DNA of 64,000 nt from Saccharibacillus soli (GCA_002189105.1 NIOB01000002.1:186001-250000), one strand, 5' to 3'; positions 52,541 to 61,111 are shown, counted from the stretch's first letter. Notes: generated from the sequence alone by a model not told the origin. Program-made: numbers and translations.

Positions 52541-53596
52541 ATGGAAATCGGCATCAGTACCTTTGTAGAAACGACCCCGGCTGACGGAAACGGACCGACG
52601 ATCAGCCACGCGGAACGTATCCGTCAGGTGGTGGATGAAATCGCGCTTGCGGATCAAGTCGGTCTGGATGTATTTGGCGTAGGCGAGCATCACCGGGTGG
52701 ATTATGCGGCTTCCGCTCCAGCGGTTATTCTGGCTGCGGCGGCAGCGCGCACAGAGAAGATCCGTCTAACCAGCGCAGTCACCGTACTGTCTTCGGCAGA
52801 CCCGGTTCGCGTCTTTCAGGATTTCTCGACGGTAGACGCCATCTCGAATGGCCGCGCCGAGATCATGGCTGGTCGGGGTTCGTTTATCGAATCATTCCCG
52901 CTGTTTGGCTATGACCTGAACGACTATGATGAACTGTTCGATGAGAAGCTGGAGCTGCTGCTCAAGATTCAGGAATCGGAGATTGTGGACTGGAAGGGCG
53001 GTCATCGCCCGGCAATCAAGAGCCGCGGGGTCTATCCGCGTCCTGTACAGGAGAAGCTGCCGATCTGGATCGGCAGCGGAGGCAATCAGGAGTCCGTAGT
53101 TCGCGCCGGACTCCTCAACCTGCCGCTTGTCCTGGCGATCATCGGCGGACGTCCGGCGCAGTTCGCGCCGCTCGTCGATCTGTACAAGCGTGCCGCCGAG
53201 CATGGCGGCCATGATGCTTCGCTGCTTCCTGTCGCGTCGCACTCGCACGGCTTCGTCGGGGAGACCGACGACGAAGCGGCGGACAAGTTCTTCCCGTCCA
53301 TGCAGTACGCCATGACGGTGCTGGGCCGCGAACGCGGCTGGGGCCCTTACACGCGTCAAGGTTATGACGTTCTGCGCGGACCGGAAGGTGCCCTCTACGT
53401 CGGCGGTCCCGAGACGGTGGCGAAGAAGATCATCGACCTGCGCAAGAAGGTCGGCATCACCCGCTTCATGCTGCACACCCCGGTGGGCACGATGAAGAAC
53501 CACGAAGACGTGATGCGCTCGATCGAGCTGTTGGGCACGAAGGTCGCCCCAATCGTGCGCGAAGAGATCGCAGCGTGGGAAGCGGCAGGTAATTAA
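52541..53596 (+). CDS. LLM-class flavin-dependent oxidoreductase
   Basis: 351-aa luciferase-like TIM-barrel enzyme with AAAAAGGAG upstream. Typical blocks: EIALADQVGLDVFGVGEHHR, ILAAAAARTEKIRLTSAVTVLSSADPVRVFQDFSTVDAISNGRAEIMAGRGSF in outline, and PIWIGSGGNQESV. The DVFGVGEHH and GRGSF motifs bind FMN and position substrate. Members are monooxygenases or reductases using FMNH2 or F420; the FMN type is expected in Bacillota. Substrate unknown. Confidence 0.93.
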   Translation: MEIGISTFVETTPADGNGPTISHAERIRQVVDEIALADQVGLDVFGVGEHHRVDYAASAPAVILAAAAARTEKIRLTSAVTVLSSADPVRVFQDFSTVDAISNGRAEIMAGRGSFIESFPLFGYDLNDYDELFDEKLELLLKIQESEIVDWKGGHRPAIKSRGVYPRPVQEKLPIWIGSGGNQESVVRAGLLNLPLVLAIIGGRPAQFAPLVDLYKRAAEHGGHDASLLPVASHSHGFVGETDDEAADKFFPSMQYAMTVLGRERGWGPYTRQGYDVLRGPEGALYVGGPETVAKKIIDLRKKVGITRFMLHTPVGTMKNHEDVMRSIELLGTKVAPIVREEIAAWEAAGN

Positions 53597-53613
53597 TTAA
53601 GTGATTATCTAAG

Positions 53614-53662
53614 AATAAGTCTAAATTGGTAGGTAATACCCATTGATTTAGACTTATTTTTG
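53614..53662 (+). terminator. Intrinsic terminator after the LLM gene
   Basis: AATAAGTCTAAAT pairs perfectly with ATTTAGACTTATT and is followed by T's. It also marks the left edge of the low-GC islet. Confidence 0.8.
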
Positions 53663-53762
53663 TGTATAAGGGTAAAAAGTATCTTATTTATATCAGTACT
53701 TGTATATTATTTAAATTTTTTTATAATAAATGTAATAAAATAAAAAAATGGAGGTTTTGATT

Positions 53763-54494
53763 TTGAGTAAAATTTCAAGAAAAATAATTTTATGTATCTT
53801 TTCTATGTCTAGCTTTTTCGCCCTTTTTTCAAACCACTCACTTAATAGTGTATATGCTGAAGGCGATGAAAATGTTAAGCAGTATAGTGCCAGTGAGGGG
53901 AATCTTTTGCTTATTCCTCCTTTATTAGAGGAACAACAAGAATTTAGCGTTAATGCTACAATCAAAACCGGCAATGTCATTACAGAACTTTTACTTTGGT
54001 TTGCTGAGAGTGCTGTAAATGGAATGAAAAGATCTTATAATACTGTTTTCGTAGATGAAGTGTATAAATATGCAGAAGATATTGATGAAAGAATGCAGTA
54101 TAAATATTACATAGTTAATTTCGATCCAAATAAAAACTTAAGATTATACTCAAGCACTGTGTTAACTTTTGATGAAGCAAAAGCTTATGTTTTTGAAATG
54201 GCAAAAAAAGCACAAGAGAAGCCAGGGCAATTTAAGAAAGCTAATATATGGACTCCTAATCAAGTGTCCGCTCTCGAGTTAGCAAGGGCTTTGTCTCTTA
54301 ATAAACCGGCAGGCCCAGAAAATGAAGCGCTCCGTAACCCTTATAATAAGTCTTCTACTGACAGATATTATTGGCATTATCATGATGGAAGCAGTAAAGC
54401 AGAGCATATTTTTTATGGCATAAGGTATGAAACAGGAAAAGCGAATCCGTCTTTTGTTCAACCTGCATTACCTACTGAAGAAGAAGCCTACTAA
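53763..54494 (+). CDS. Secreted protein, possible SAR2788-type toxin
   Basis: 243-aa AT-rich gene. The TTG start is 8 bp after GGAGG; an ATG at 53748 overlaps that ribosome site. The N-terminus (MSKISRKIILCIFSMSSFFALFSNHSLNSVYAEG) is a Sec signal peptide. The middle is charged and helical, and the C-terminal part RYYWHYHDGSSKAEHIFYG with clustered His/Tyr/Trp resembles the aromatic-His end seen in the SAR2788 family of putative toxins; this match is from memory and uncertain. No immunity gene is obvious next to it. Strong A+T bias compared with flanks indicates horizontal origin. Confidence 0.5.
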   Translation: MSKISRKIILCIFSMSSFFALFSNHSLNSVYAEGDENVKQYSASEGNLLLIPPLLEEQQEFSVNATIKTGNVITELLLWFAESAVNGMKRSYNTVFVDEVYKYAEDIDERMQYKYYIVNFDPNKNLRLYSSTVLTFDEAKAYVFEMAKKAQEKPGQFKKANIWTPNQVSALELARALSLNKPAGPENEALRNPYNKSSTDRYYWHYHDGSSKAEHIFYGIRYETGKANPSFVQPALPTEEEAY

Positions 54495-54520
54495 TTCTTA
54501 TTAATTTAAAATATTTCGCA

Positions 54521-54565
54521 AAAACTGCTTAGTAGAGCTTTCATATGCCCAACTAAGCAGTTTTT
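54521..54565. terminator. Terminator after the putative toxin gene
   Basis: AAAACTGCTTAGT pairs with ACTAAGCAGTTTT around an 18-nt loop; T tract follows. Confidence 0.8.
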
Positions 54566-54717
54566 CTGTAGCTAAAACTAGGTGTGTGTTCAAATCTCAA
54601 GAGTCTTAAAGAGTGGGTAAAAAAGGAGAAAGAGAAAAAGATAAAAACCATAAATGAACAGCGGAAACGTACCCAAGAATTTTTGCAGAAAGAACGAATG
54701 CGGACGAGGAAAGCCTC

Positions 54718-55201
54718 ATGATCGATGCTTTAATTGTCCGGGGTTACCAACATGCAGCAGGAGCAAAAGAGGCCGACCAAGCAAATAGTCGGACGATCCC
54801 GGGGTGGAGTAACCACTAAGATTTATGCCGTAGTAGACGGATTGGGAAATCCGATTCAATCGGAGCTGACAGTTGGCCACGAAAATGACTGGACGAAGGG
54901 CTACGAGATGCTTAGGCAAATGGATCTCATCCATAAAACCGTCTCAGCCAACTAAGGCTATGACACGAATGAAATTTTGAAGCTTTTAGGAGCTCGCCAA
55001 GTGAAGCCCGTGATTACAAGTCGAAAGCACCGTAAGATCCAACGAAATATCGATTAGTGGCTGTACAAAAAGCGTCATTTAGTCGAATGTTTGTTCAATA
55101 AGCTGAAAAATTACCGTTTTTTGGCCATTCGCTATGACAAATTAAGCTGTACATTCAAAGCCTTCTTATACTTAGCTTCTATTTTGCTAAGATTAAAATA
55201 A
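54718..55201 (+). pseudogene. IS5-family transposase remnant
   Basis: Degraded transposase of the IS5 (IS427-like) type. The readable part starts MIDALIVRGYQHAAGAK, shifts frame at about 54,770-54,790 into GRSRGGVTTKIYAVVDGLGNP, and continues to YDKLSCTFKAFLYLASILLRLK at 55,201. In-frame stops are TAA at 54953 (where GYD of the second catalytic region follows) and TAG at 55055 (just before WLYKKRHLVECLFNKLKNYR). The N-terminal third of a normal transposase is missing and no terminal inverted repeats were recognised, so the element is dead. Confidence 0.85.
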
Positions 55202-55231
55202 GTTCGAAGACACTCCTTAGGAGGTAGTAAC

Positions 55232-56032
55232 ATGTCTATGTATAATCAAGTGAGAAATATGGAACCTTACATAAGAGAGTTGGTTGGCAACCATGATCTG
55301 TTAACCACTTATTCGTTGTCGGATAAACAACATGAAATTTTAAAAGATATTGAAAAATTAAGTCTTAAAGAATTACGCATCTTAAAAACAGTTATGGATA
55401 TAGGAGAGAGTGGAAGAGGTAGATTAACGATCATGGAAAAAGATGGAGATTTAAAAGATGATACTTTTTTTAAAATCGAAATTAACGAAAAGGCTGAAAT
55501 AATACTTAGCCGCTTCTCGAAACTTTTAATGTATAACAGTCGGAATCGCTTGCTGGAAAAGATCGTAACAAATTATTTTTTAGGTTCATACCTACTCAAT
55601 GGCTTGGAAGTGTTATTGGAACTAAAGACTATTCATGAAGATCCAAGCGAAACTAAAAAAGAGGAATGGTTTGGAAGCGATTATGGAATAGACTGGAACC
55701 TGGAACATAAAGCACTTGTTCAGATCATCGAAACAGGGATTAAGCAGGATTCTTACAAGCACTTTCTAGTTGAAGTCGATGTGGCAGAGAACATCGAAGT
55801 TTTGAAAGAAGAATTTATCACTTGGATTCAAGAAGGAGATGGGCTATATCCCCATCGAATGGTTCATCGGAATATTTATGATGAAAAGATTGTATTTGAA
55901 GGATATGTATATAATTATGATGGCTATGACTTTATAGATTGGATTAATGCTTATAGATATGAATCTTTAGTAGCTGCAGAAGCACCGATTGCGGCAAAAA
56001 CAATGGATGTAAGTAAAGTAATTGTTTTTTGA
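55232..56032 (+). CDS. Hypothetical protein in the low-GC islet
   Basis: 266-aa intact gene with AGGAGG 7 bp before the ATG. Not recognised. It is acidic and mostly helical, with no signal peptide or membrane helix; the region FFKIEINEKAEIILSRFSKLLMYNSRNRLLEKIV is followed by a Tyr/Asp-rich C-terminus (VFEGYVYNYDGYDFIDWINAYRYE). A+T-rich codon use matches the islet. It lies 30 bp after the transposase remnant, so it arrived with or next to the mobile element; an immunity or regulatory role is possible but unsupported. Confidence 0.7.
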   Translation: MSMYNQVRNMEPYIRELVGNHDLLTTYSLSDKQHEILKDIEKLSLKELRILKTVMDIGESGRGRLTIMEKDGDLKDDTFFKIEINEKAEIILSRFSKLLMYNSRNRLLEKIVTNYFLGSYLLNGLEVLLELKTIHEDPSETKKEEWFGSDYGIDWNLEHKALVQIIETGIKQDSYKHFLVEVDVAENIEVLKEEFITWIQEGDGLYPHRMVHRNIYDEKIVFEGYVYNYDGYDFIDWINAYRYESLVAAEAPIAAKTMDVSKVIVF

Positions 56033-56048
56033 ATTCACAATAAATAAA

Positions 56049-56073
56049 CGTGGACGACCATTCGTGGACGACC
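56049..56073 (+). repeat. Short direct repeat at the islet edge
   Basis: CGTGGACGACC occurs at 56049-56059 and again at 56063-56073, exactly where AT-rich islet DNA changes to the truncated host-like SRPBCC fragment; it may be a joint scar. Confidence 0.4.
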
Positions 56074-56209
56074 GAAGACTGAAGGCGGCACGAAGGTGAT
56101 CTCCCGTACGCTGTACGATTCGGAAGAATCCTTGAAGACGGTCATCGACATGGGCATGGAACAGGGAATCCGTGAAACCTGGGATCGATTGGACGAGTAT
56201 TTGGGTTGA
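56063..56209 (+). pseudogene. Truncated SRPBCC/AHSA1-domain gene (C-terminal fragment)
   Basis: An open stretch without start ends KVISRTLYDSEESLKTVIDMGMEQGIRETWDRLDEYLG, the usual last two-stranded/helix segment of SRPBCC (activator of Hsp90 ATPase-like) proteins, where a Met-Glu-x-Gly-x-Arg-Glu helix closes the cavity. The first about two-thirds of the gene is gone, replaced by the low-GC islet. Composition is host-like, so this is a native gene cut by the insertion or deletion. Confidence 0.7.
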
Positions 56210-56306
56210 TTCTCAGCCGATTGTTGGGTGGGGTATATGAGCTGGCGGATGAGCTACTCCATAGTTTACTGAGGAAAGGAAGTCATCAGACATGCAGGAG
56301 AATTCC

Positions 56307-56843
56307 ATGACGCTGCTGGGCATCTCCGGTAGTTTGCGTGAGAAATCCGCCAATTCGCGGCTGTTGGCTGCGTTGACCGAGCTGCTGCCGCCGAATGTGA
56401 CGTATACCGCCTATGAGGGATTAGCGGAACTCCCGCATTTTAATCCGGACCTGGATGGAGACGACAGTTGGGAGCATGCAGAGGTGCAGAGATGGCGTGC
56501 CCTGCTGAAGCAGGCGGATGCCGTGGTGATCTGCACGCCGGAATATGCACGCGGCTTACCCGGTTCACTGAAAAATGCGCTGGATTGGATGGTATCTTCA
56601 GGCGAGTTCGTGAACAAACCGACAGCTGCCATCAGTGCTTCTCCGCATCCTGAAGGCGGTGCGGTAACGCTTGAATCGTTGGTCGGCACGCTCAAGATGA
56701 TGAGCGCCGAAGTCACGGACGAACTCCGGCTCTCCGTTCCGATGGTTACGAAGAAATTTGCAGCTGATGGCCGTCTGGCCGATGAGAAGACGAAGGCCGA
56801 ACTGCGGCGGCTTGCGGAAGCGCTGCTTCGTCCCGTTCGGTAA
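56307..56843 (+). CDS. NADPH-dependent FMN reductase
   Basis: 178-aa flavodoxin-fold reductase. ATG at 56307 has AGGAG 6 bp upstream; the ATG at 56292 is an alternative. The FMN phosphate loop is GISGSLREKSANSRLL and the second loop TPEYARGLPGSLKNALDWM (PEY-x8-LKNALDW), both diagnostic. These enzymes reduce FMN, quinones, azo compounds or chromate. Standing alone after the islet. Confidence 0.93.
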   Translation: MTLLGISGSLREKSANSRLLAALTELLPPNVTYTAYEGLAELPHFNPDLDGDDSWEHAEVQRWRALLKQADAVVICTPEYARGLPGSLKNALDWMVSSGEFVNKPTAAISASPHPEGGAVTLESLVGTLKMMSAEVTDELRLSVPMVTKKFAADGRLADEKTKAELRRLAEALLRPVR

Positions 56844-56884
56844 GAACGGACATCCATTTATTCCTCGCATTGATCTCCCGCACC

Positions 56885-56933
56885 AAAAAGCGTGATCTCC
56901 CAAGCCTCAGGCCTGGGAGATCACGCTTTTTTA
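56885..56933. terminator. Strong bidirectional terminator
   Basis: AAAAAGCGTGATCTCCCA pairs perfectly with TGGGAGATCACGCTTTTT; it separates the convergent FMN reductase and MarR genes. Confidence 0.92.
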
Positions 56934-56970
56934 TTTCTTTTGCCCCACTTGCCTCACTGCTCGGTAGATT

Positions 56971-57414
56971 CTACTGTCGAAATACGGTCTGCTGAAGGAG
57001 CGTTATCGCGGCTTCCAGCTCTGTCAGTTCCTGATTCGACAGCCCGGCGATTCGCTGCTCAAATCCCTTTTGCACCTGCGCGAAGATCCGGTTCATCATG
57101 GCCTGACCGTCTTCGGAAAGCCGGAATAACTGTCGTCGTCTGTCGCTGTGATCTACCGCTTTTTCACACAGCTTCTTCTCCAGCAGCTTGCGCAGCTCCC
57201 GGCTCGTATTAGGCAGCGAGAGACCCACGCAGTCCGCAATCTCGCTTGGCGTAACCGGCTGGCTGAGCATCATATATTCCAGAATCTTATATTGAGCGGG
57301 CGTCACATCCTCGTTCTTGACGCCGCTTGTCAGTTCGTGAGTCACTTCGTGAACAGCTGCCGTGAACGCAACGATTTTTTGAAATAATACATTCTGTGAA
57401 GAATTGGATTCCAT
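56971..57414 (-). CDS. MarR-family transcriptional regulator
   Basis: 147-aa winged-helix regulator starting MESNSSQNVLFQKI after AGAGGTG; longer reading to 57462 rejected. HTH and wing: PVTPSEIADCVGLSLPNTSRELRKLLEKKLCEKAVDHSDRRRQLFRLSEDGQ. Two cysteines (DCVG and KKLCEK) could be redox-sensing. It is divergent from a quinone-reductase-like gene that it probably represses; GATAAT/TTATC repeats fill the shared promoter region. Confidence 0.92.
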   Translation of the reverse strand: MESNSSQNVLFQKIVAFTAAVHEVTHELTSGVKNEDVTPAQYKILEYMMLSQPVTPSEIADCVGLSLPNTSRELRKLLEKKLCEKAVDHSDRRRQLFRLSEDGQAMMNRIFAQVQKGFEQRIAGLSNQELTELEAAITLLQQTVFRQ

Positions 57415-57461
57415 CTTCTCACCTCTTAGCTCCAAGATAGCAGAAAGATTATCCTTATACA

Positions 57462-57531
57462 ATTATCTTTTTACAATTATCATTTGACAACTATATAAAG
57501 GCTATGCTACCTTTTGGTTATCAAAAGATAA
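57462..57531. promoter_or_regulatory. Divergent MarR/oxidoreductase promoter-operator region
   Basis: For the MarR gene (minus strand) TTGTCA (57490-57485), 17 bp and GATAAT (57467-57462) form a good promoter. On the plus strand TTGACA lies at 57484-57489. The perfect inverted repeat TTATCAAAAGATAA (57518-57531) sits just before the oxidoreductase gene and is a likely MarR operator; several ACAATTATC-like half-sites lie between. Confidence 0.65.
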
Positions 57532-57549
57532 GTAAAAGGAGCGAATATC

Positions 57550-58134
57550 ATGAATATGTTAGTGATCTATGTCCATCCCAATCACAAGAGTCTGAGCCAT
57601 GCCTTTATGCAGCAGGTGCTGCGTGGAAGCGAAGAGAACAATGAAGTACAGGAGACGCGTGTACTGGATCTGTACGCAGAAGGATTCGATCCGCTGCTGG
57701 TCTTCAACGAAGAGAAGAGAAGACGGGATATGCATATCGATCCGAAGCTGGCGCGCCACCGTGAACTGCTGCTGTGGGCGGACAAGATCGTGTTCGTCTA
57801 TCCGATCTGGTGGGGTCGTCCTCCGGCGATGATGATGGGCTTTATCGACCAGATGTTCGCTTCCAATTTTGCCTATCGAGACACGAAAGGTTGGCTGGCG
57901 GAAGGACTGCTCAAAGGCAAATCGGTCGTCTGCATCTCGGTTATGAAAGGACCTACAGGTTATCTGCGGTGGTGGCTGGGCAACGCCCATCAGATTCTGC
58001 TGCGCAAAGCGCTGTTTAATTTCGTCGGCATCAAGAAAGTCAAGTTCTTTGAATTTGGCTATATGGAAACTCCGAAAGGCAAACACGAGCAGAAATTGGA
58101 CAAAGTGTACCGGTATTTCCGGACGGTAAGCTGA
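57550..58134 (+). CDS. NAD(P)H-dependent oxidoreductase, flavodoxin-like fold (quinone reductase type)
   Basis: 194-aa flavoprotein with AAAAGGAG upstream. NMLVIYVHPNHKSLSHAF forms the FMN/FAD phosphate loop, ADKIVFVYPIWWGRPPAMMMGFIDQMF the family's WWxxPAxMKG-like active-site loop. Relatives (KefF, MdaB, YwrO) reduce quinones by two electrons and protect against electrophiles. Divergent from a MarR gene with a palindromic operator, it is probably induced by quinone or aldehyde stress (inference). Confidence 0.92.
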   Translation: MNMLVIYVHPNHKSLSHAFMQQVLRGSEENNEVQETRVLDLYAEGFDPLLVFNEEKRRRDMHIDPKLARHRELLLWADKIVFVYPIWWGRPPAMMMGFIDQMFASNFAYRDTKGWLAEGLLKGKSVVCISVMKGPTGYLRWWLGNAHQILLRKALFNFVGIKKVKFFEFGYMETPKGKHEQKLDKVYRYFRTVS

Positions 58135-58252
58135 AGATCATCCAGAAGGAGCCTCTGCGATTTGTATTCGAGCGGTTGGCGTGCTATCGTAGAGGCCGTA
58201 AAGTGCGGAAGAACGAGCACGCTCATCTGACTTGTCAAACGGAGGCGAACCC

Positions 58253-59269
58253 ATGAAAGCGCTATTTATCGGAGGCACAGGCACGATTAGCACGGAGATC
58301 AGCAAGCTGCTGCTGGAGCAGGGACATGAACTTTATTTGCTTAACCGTGGCAACCGCAACGAAGGGCTGCCGGACGGAGCCAAGATTCTTCAGGCTGACA
58401 TCAATGACGAAGCGAAAGTTGCAGAACTGATCCGAGATTTGGAGTTCGATGTGGTCGCGCAGTTCATCGCGTTCGTTCCGGAACAGGTCGAGCGGGATTA
58501 TCGGCTTTTCAAGGGGAGAACCAAGCAGTATATCTTCATCAGCTCGGCTTCCGCTTACCAGACACCGCTGTCGGATTACCGAATCACGGAAGGGACGCCT
58601 CTGGCGAATCCTTACTGGGAATATTCCCGTAACAAGATCGCCTGCGAAGATTATCTGATGAAGCAGTATCGGGAAGAAGGGTTCCCGATCACCATCGTCC
58701 GCCCAAGTCATACCTACAGCGAACGTTCGGTTCCGGTGGGGGTACATGGCAGCAAGGGGCCTTGGCAGGTGCTCAAGCGCATGCAGGAAGGCAAGCCGGT
58801 CATCGTGCATGGAGATGGCACATCGCTCTGGACCGTGACACACAGCCGTGACTTCGCCAAGGGGTTCGTCGGGCTGATGAGCAATCTGCATGCCATCGGG
58901 GAATCGGTGCATCTGACCTCGGACGAATCCGTGACCTGGAACCAGATTCATGAGATCGTCGCAGCGGAACTGGGCGTACAGCCCAATCTCCTGCATGTGC
59001 CGTCCACGTTCCTCGATGCGTGCAGCGATGAGGATTATCGCGGCAGCCTGCTGGGAGACAAGGCCAATACGGTTGTGTTTGACAACTCGAAGGTCAAGCG
59101 TCTGGTACCGGACTTCGTGGCCACCACAAGAGCCGATCAGGGGCTGCGCGAAGCCGCGCGGTACATGCTGGAACATCCCGAGGACCAGCAGGAAGACCCG
59201 GAATTTGATGCGTGGTGCGACCGTATAGCCGCCGCGCTGGAACGGGCGATCGCCGAAGTTAGAGGTTGA
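58253..59269 (+). CDS. NAD-dependent epimerase/dehydratase family protein
   Basis: 338-aa extended-SDR-like protein starting MKALFIGGTGTISTEISKLLLEQGH with GGAGG upstream. The Rossmann glycine motif is GGTGTIS; the catalytic region is SSASAYQTPLSDY and the Tyr-x3-Lys is YSRNK. The sequence class is close to plant CSP41-type and bacterial NAD-dependent epimerases acting on sugar nucleotides or of unknown substrate. Isolated gene with its own terminator. Confidence 0.9.
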   Translation: MKALFIGGTGTISTEISKLLLEQGHELYLLNRGNRNEGLPDGAKILQADINDEAKVAELIRDLEFDVVAQFIAFVPEQVERDYRLFKGRTKQYIFISSASAYQTPLSDYRITEGTPLANPYWEYSRNKIACEDYLMKQYREEGFPITIVRPSHTYSERSVPVGVHGSKGPWQVLKRMQEGKPVIVHGDGTSLWTVTHSRDFAKGFVGLMSNLHAIGESVHLTSDESVTWNQIHEIVAAELGVQPNLLHVPSTFLDACSDEDYRGSLLGDKANTVVFDNSKVKRLVPDFVATTRADQGLREAARYMLEHPEDQQEDPEFDAWCDRIAAALERAIAEVRG

Positions 59270-59296
59270 GCTTTAGCATAAATGGAAGGATTCAGG

Positions 59297-59328
59297 CCGC
59301 TTCGTTTATCCAGGCGAAGCGGTTTTTT
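59297..59328 (+). terminator. Intrinsic terminator after the epimerase gene
   Basis: CCGCTTCG pairs perfectly with CGAAGCGG and ends in TTTTTT. Confidence 0.88.
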
Positions 59329-59395
59329 GCTGCGTTGGATAAGAAAAGTCGGAAATTCACTGCTCTCATCTTGGAAAATGCAGATAGACTTGTTC

Positions 59396-59470
59396 TATAA
59401 TAGGGATACATGTGGCGAACAGGAGTATGCGATGCGAGACCCGCCCGGGGCTGCCGGGCGGGCCTGTTCG
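59396..59470 (+). promoter_or_regulatory. Promoter -10 and structured leader of the GGDEF gene
   Basis: TATAAT lies at 59396-59401; a weak TTGGAA at 59371 has a 19-bp spacer. Starting about 15 bp downstream is a nested hairpin: outer stem CGAACAGG (59416-59423) / CCTGTTCG (59463-59470), inner stem CCCGCCCGG (59440-59448) / CCGGGCGGG (59454-59462) with a 5-nt loop and a 16-nt 5' bulge. No T tract follows, so it is not a simple terminator. It could be an RNA control element; it does not look like a GEMM riboswitch. Confidence 0.5.
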
Positions 59471-59515
59471 TTTCGACGGCTTGAATCTTTCAGACTGCGG
59501 ATGGAGTAGGTGAAG

Positions 59516-61111
59516 ATGGCACAGCAATTACTCGTATATGTATTGGTGATCTTGATCGGAGGAGCGCTGAGCCTTTTTCTTGCGGTGTATGCCATGCTCC
59601 GTTTTCGGAGTGCGCCGGGAGGGCGGTATTATATTCTGGCTGCGTTCGCCGCAGCTATTCTGGCGTTTGGTTATGCCTTTGAACTGACAAGCGCCAATTT
59701 GGAGCAGATTCATTTCTGGATTGGCATCGAATATTTTGCTCTGCCCGTACTGCCGGTCTTTACCTTGTTGATGTGTTTTGAATATGTGGGCATCTCCTTG
59801 AGCCTGTGGTGGAAGAGAGCTTTGTATGTCATTCCGCTGTTGACGTTTATTTTTCAGCATACCAATGATTTTCATCATCTGTACTATACGTTTGTTGGGC
59901 TGCGCGACGATGTGCCTTTTCCCATTGTGGAATTAGGCAAAGGGCCTTGGTATCTGGTCCATACCCTCTATCTGTATAGCTGTCTGACGGCTTCGGTCGT
60001 GACGCTGCTGCTGCGGCTGCGCAGCACACGTTCCCGATTCCGACTTCAGATGCTGGCGATGATTGCCGGGCTGCTGGTGCCGGTGGCGGGCAATCTGTAT
60101 TATCTGGCAGGCAGAAGTCCTTATGGCATCGATCTGGGTCCCGTCTTCATCAGCGCATCGTTCCTTTTTCACAGCATGGCCATCTTTCGCTTCCGCATGT
60201 TCAACGTGGCGCCGATTGCGCGTGACCTGGTGTTCGAGAATATGGGCGATGGTGCGCTTGTGTTGAATGAAGAGGATCGGGTGGTCGATTATAACCGTGC
60301 GATGAGGCGTCTGGTACCGGAACTGGGCAGGCACAGCATCGGACAGAGCACCGCCGAAGTCTTCGCCCGTTACCCGTCGATTGCCAAATGCGTGGAGCTT
60401 GGCGGCGAATTTGACCTTGAGTTGAAGATGCCGGAATCGCTGTATGTGCATGTCCGATCCTGGCCCATTCGGAATCGGGAGGATCGGCGTTCAGGAAGCA
60501 TCGTTACGTTCGTGGATATTACGGAACGCGTCATGCTGGAGCGCAAGCTCCAGAAGCTTGCCAGCACCGATGGATTGACGGGTTTGTACAACAAAAATAC
60601 GCTGATTGAACATGCCCAGCGCGAGCTGAGGAGATTGTCTCCGGAAAGTCTGGGCGTGGCGTTTGTGATGTTCGATGTGGATCATTTCAAAAAAGTGAAC
60701 GATACCTTCGGGCATGAAGCCGGTGATCTGGTGCTGGCTGGAGTCGCTGACGTCATTCGCAGTGTTCTCGGAGGTGAAGCCATAGCAGGGCGCTATGGCG
60801 GCGATGAATTTGTGCTGTGCCTGCCGGAGACGTCAGCGGAAGAAGCCCGACTCCGTTCCGAGCAGATTCGCAGGCAGGTCGAGCAGATGAACGTACTCGT
60901 GGAGAACCGCAGGGTGGAGGTCAGTTCAAGCTTCGGCATTGCCCATGCAAGACCTGCAAGCAGTCTGGGTGTGGACGTGCCCGATATGCAGACGCTCATG
61001 CGTCATGCGGACAAGGCGCTGTATCGGGCGAAGGAACAGGGACGCAACTGCGTGGTGGTCTACGAAGACGAAGCTCTCAGCAAAGACGGTTCTTTTGAAG
61101 CCAACGGCTGA
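59516..61111 (+). CDS. 7TM-PAS-GGDEF diguanylate cyclase
   Basis: 531-aa membrane signalling enzyme; ATG at 59516 has GGAG 9 bp upstream (GTG at 59510 is too close). The first about 225 residues form seven or eight membrane helices of the histidine-kinase N-terminal 7TM type. A PAS-like sensor (about 235-345: GDGALVLNEEDRVVDYNRAM to IVTFVDITERVMLE) precedes the GGDEF domain (STDGLTGLYNKNTLIE, FVMFDVDHFKKVNDTFGHEAGD, RYGGDEFVLCLPE). GGDEF is intact, so synthesis of c-di-GMP is expected. No RxxD inhibitory site is obvious just before it. A structured RNA leader precedes the gene. Confidence 0.92.
   Translation: MAQQLLVYVLVILIGGALSLFLAVYAMLRFRSAPGGRYYILAAFAAAILAFGYAFELTSANLEQIHFWIGIEYFALPVLPVFTLLMCFEYVGISLSLWWKRALYVIPLLTFIFQHTNDFHHLYYTFVGLRDDVPFPIVELGKGPWYLVHTLYLYSCLTASVVTLLLRLRSTRSRFRLQMLAMIAGLLVPVAGNLYYLAGRSPYGIDLGPVFISASFLFHSMAIFRFRMFNVAPIARDLVFENMGDGALVLNEEDRVVDYNRAMRRLVPELGRHSIGQSTAEVFARYPSIAKCVELGGEFDLELKMPESLYVHVRSWPIRNREDRRSGSIVTFVDITERVMLERKLQKLASTDGLTGLYNKNTLIEHAQRELRRLSPESLGVAFVMFDVDHFKKVNDTFGHEAGDLVLAGVADVIRSVLGGEAIAGRYGGDEFVLCLPETSAEEARLRSEQIRRQVEQMNVLVENRRVEVSSSFGIAHARPASSLGVDVPDMQTLMRHADKALYRAKEQGRNCVVVYEDEALSKDGSFEANG

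Noticed and set aside
59416-59470. c-di-GMP (GEMM) riboswitch before the GGDEF gene
   Set aside because: The conserved GEMM core sequences and tetraloop/receptor elements are not present; only a GC-rich nested hairpin is seen.
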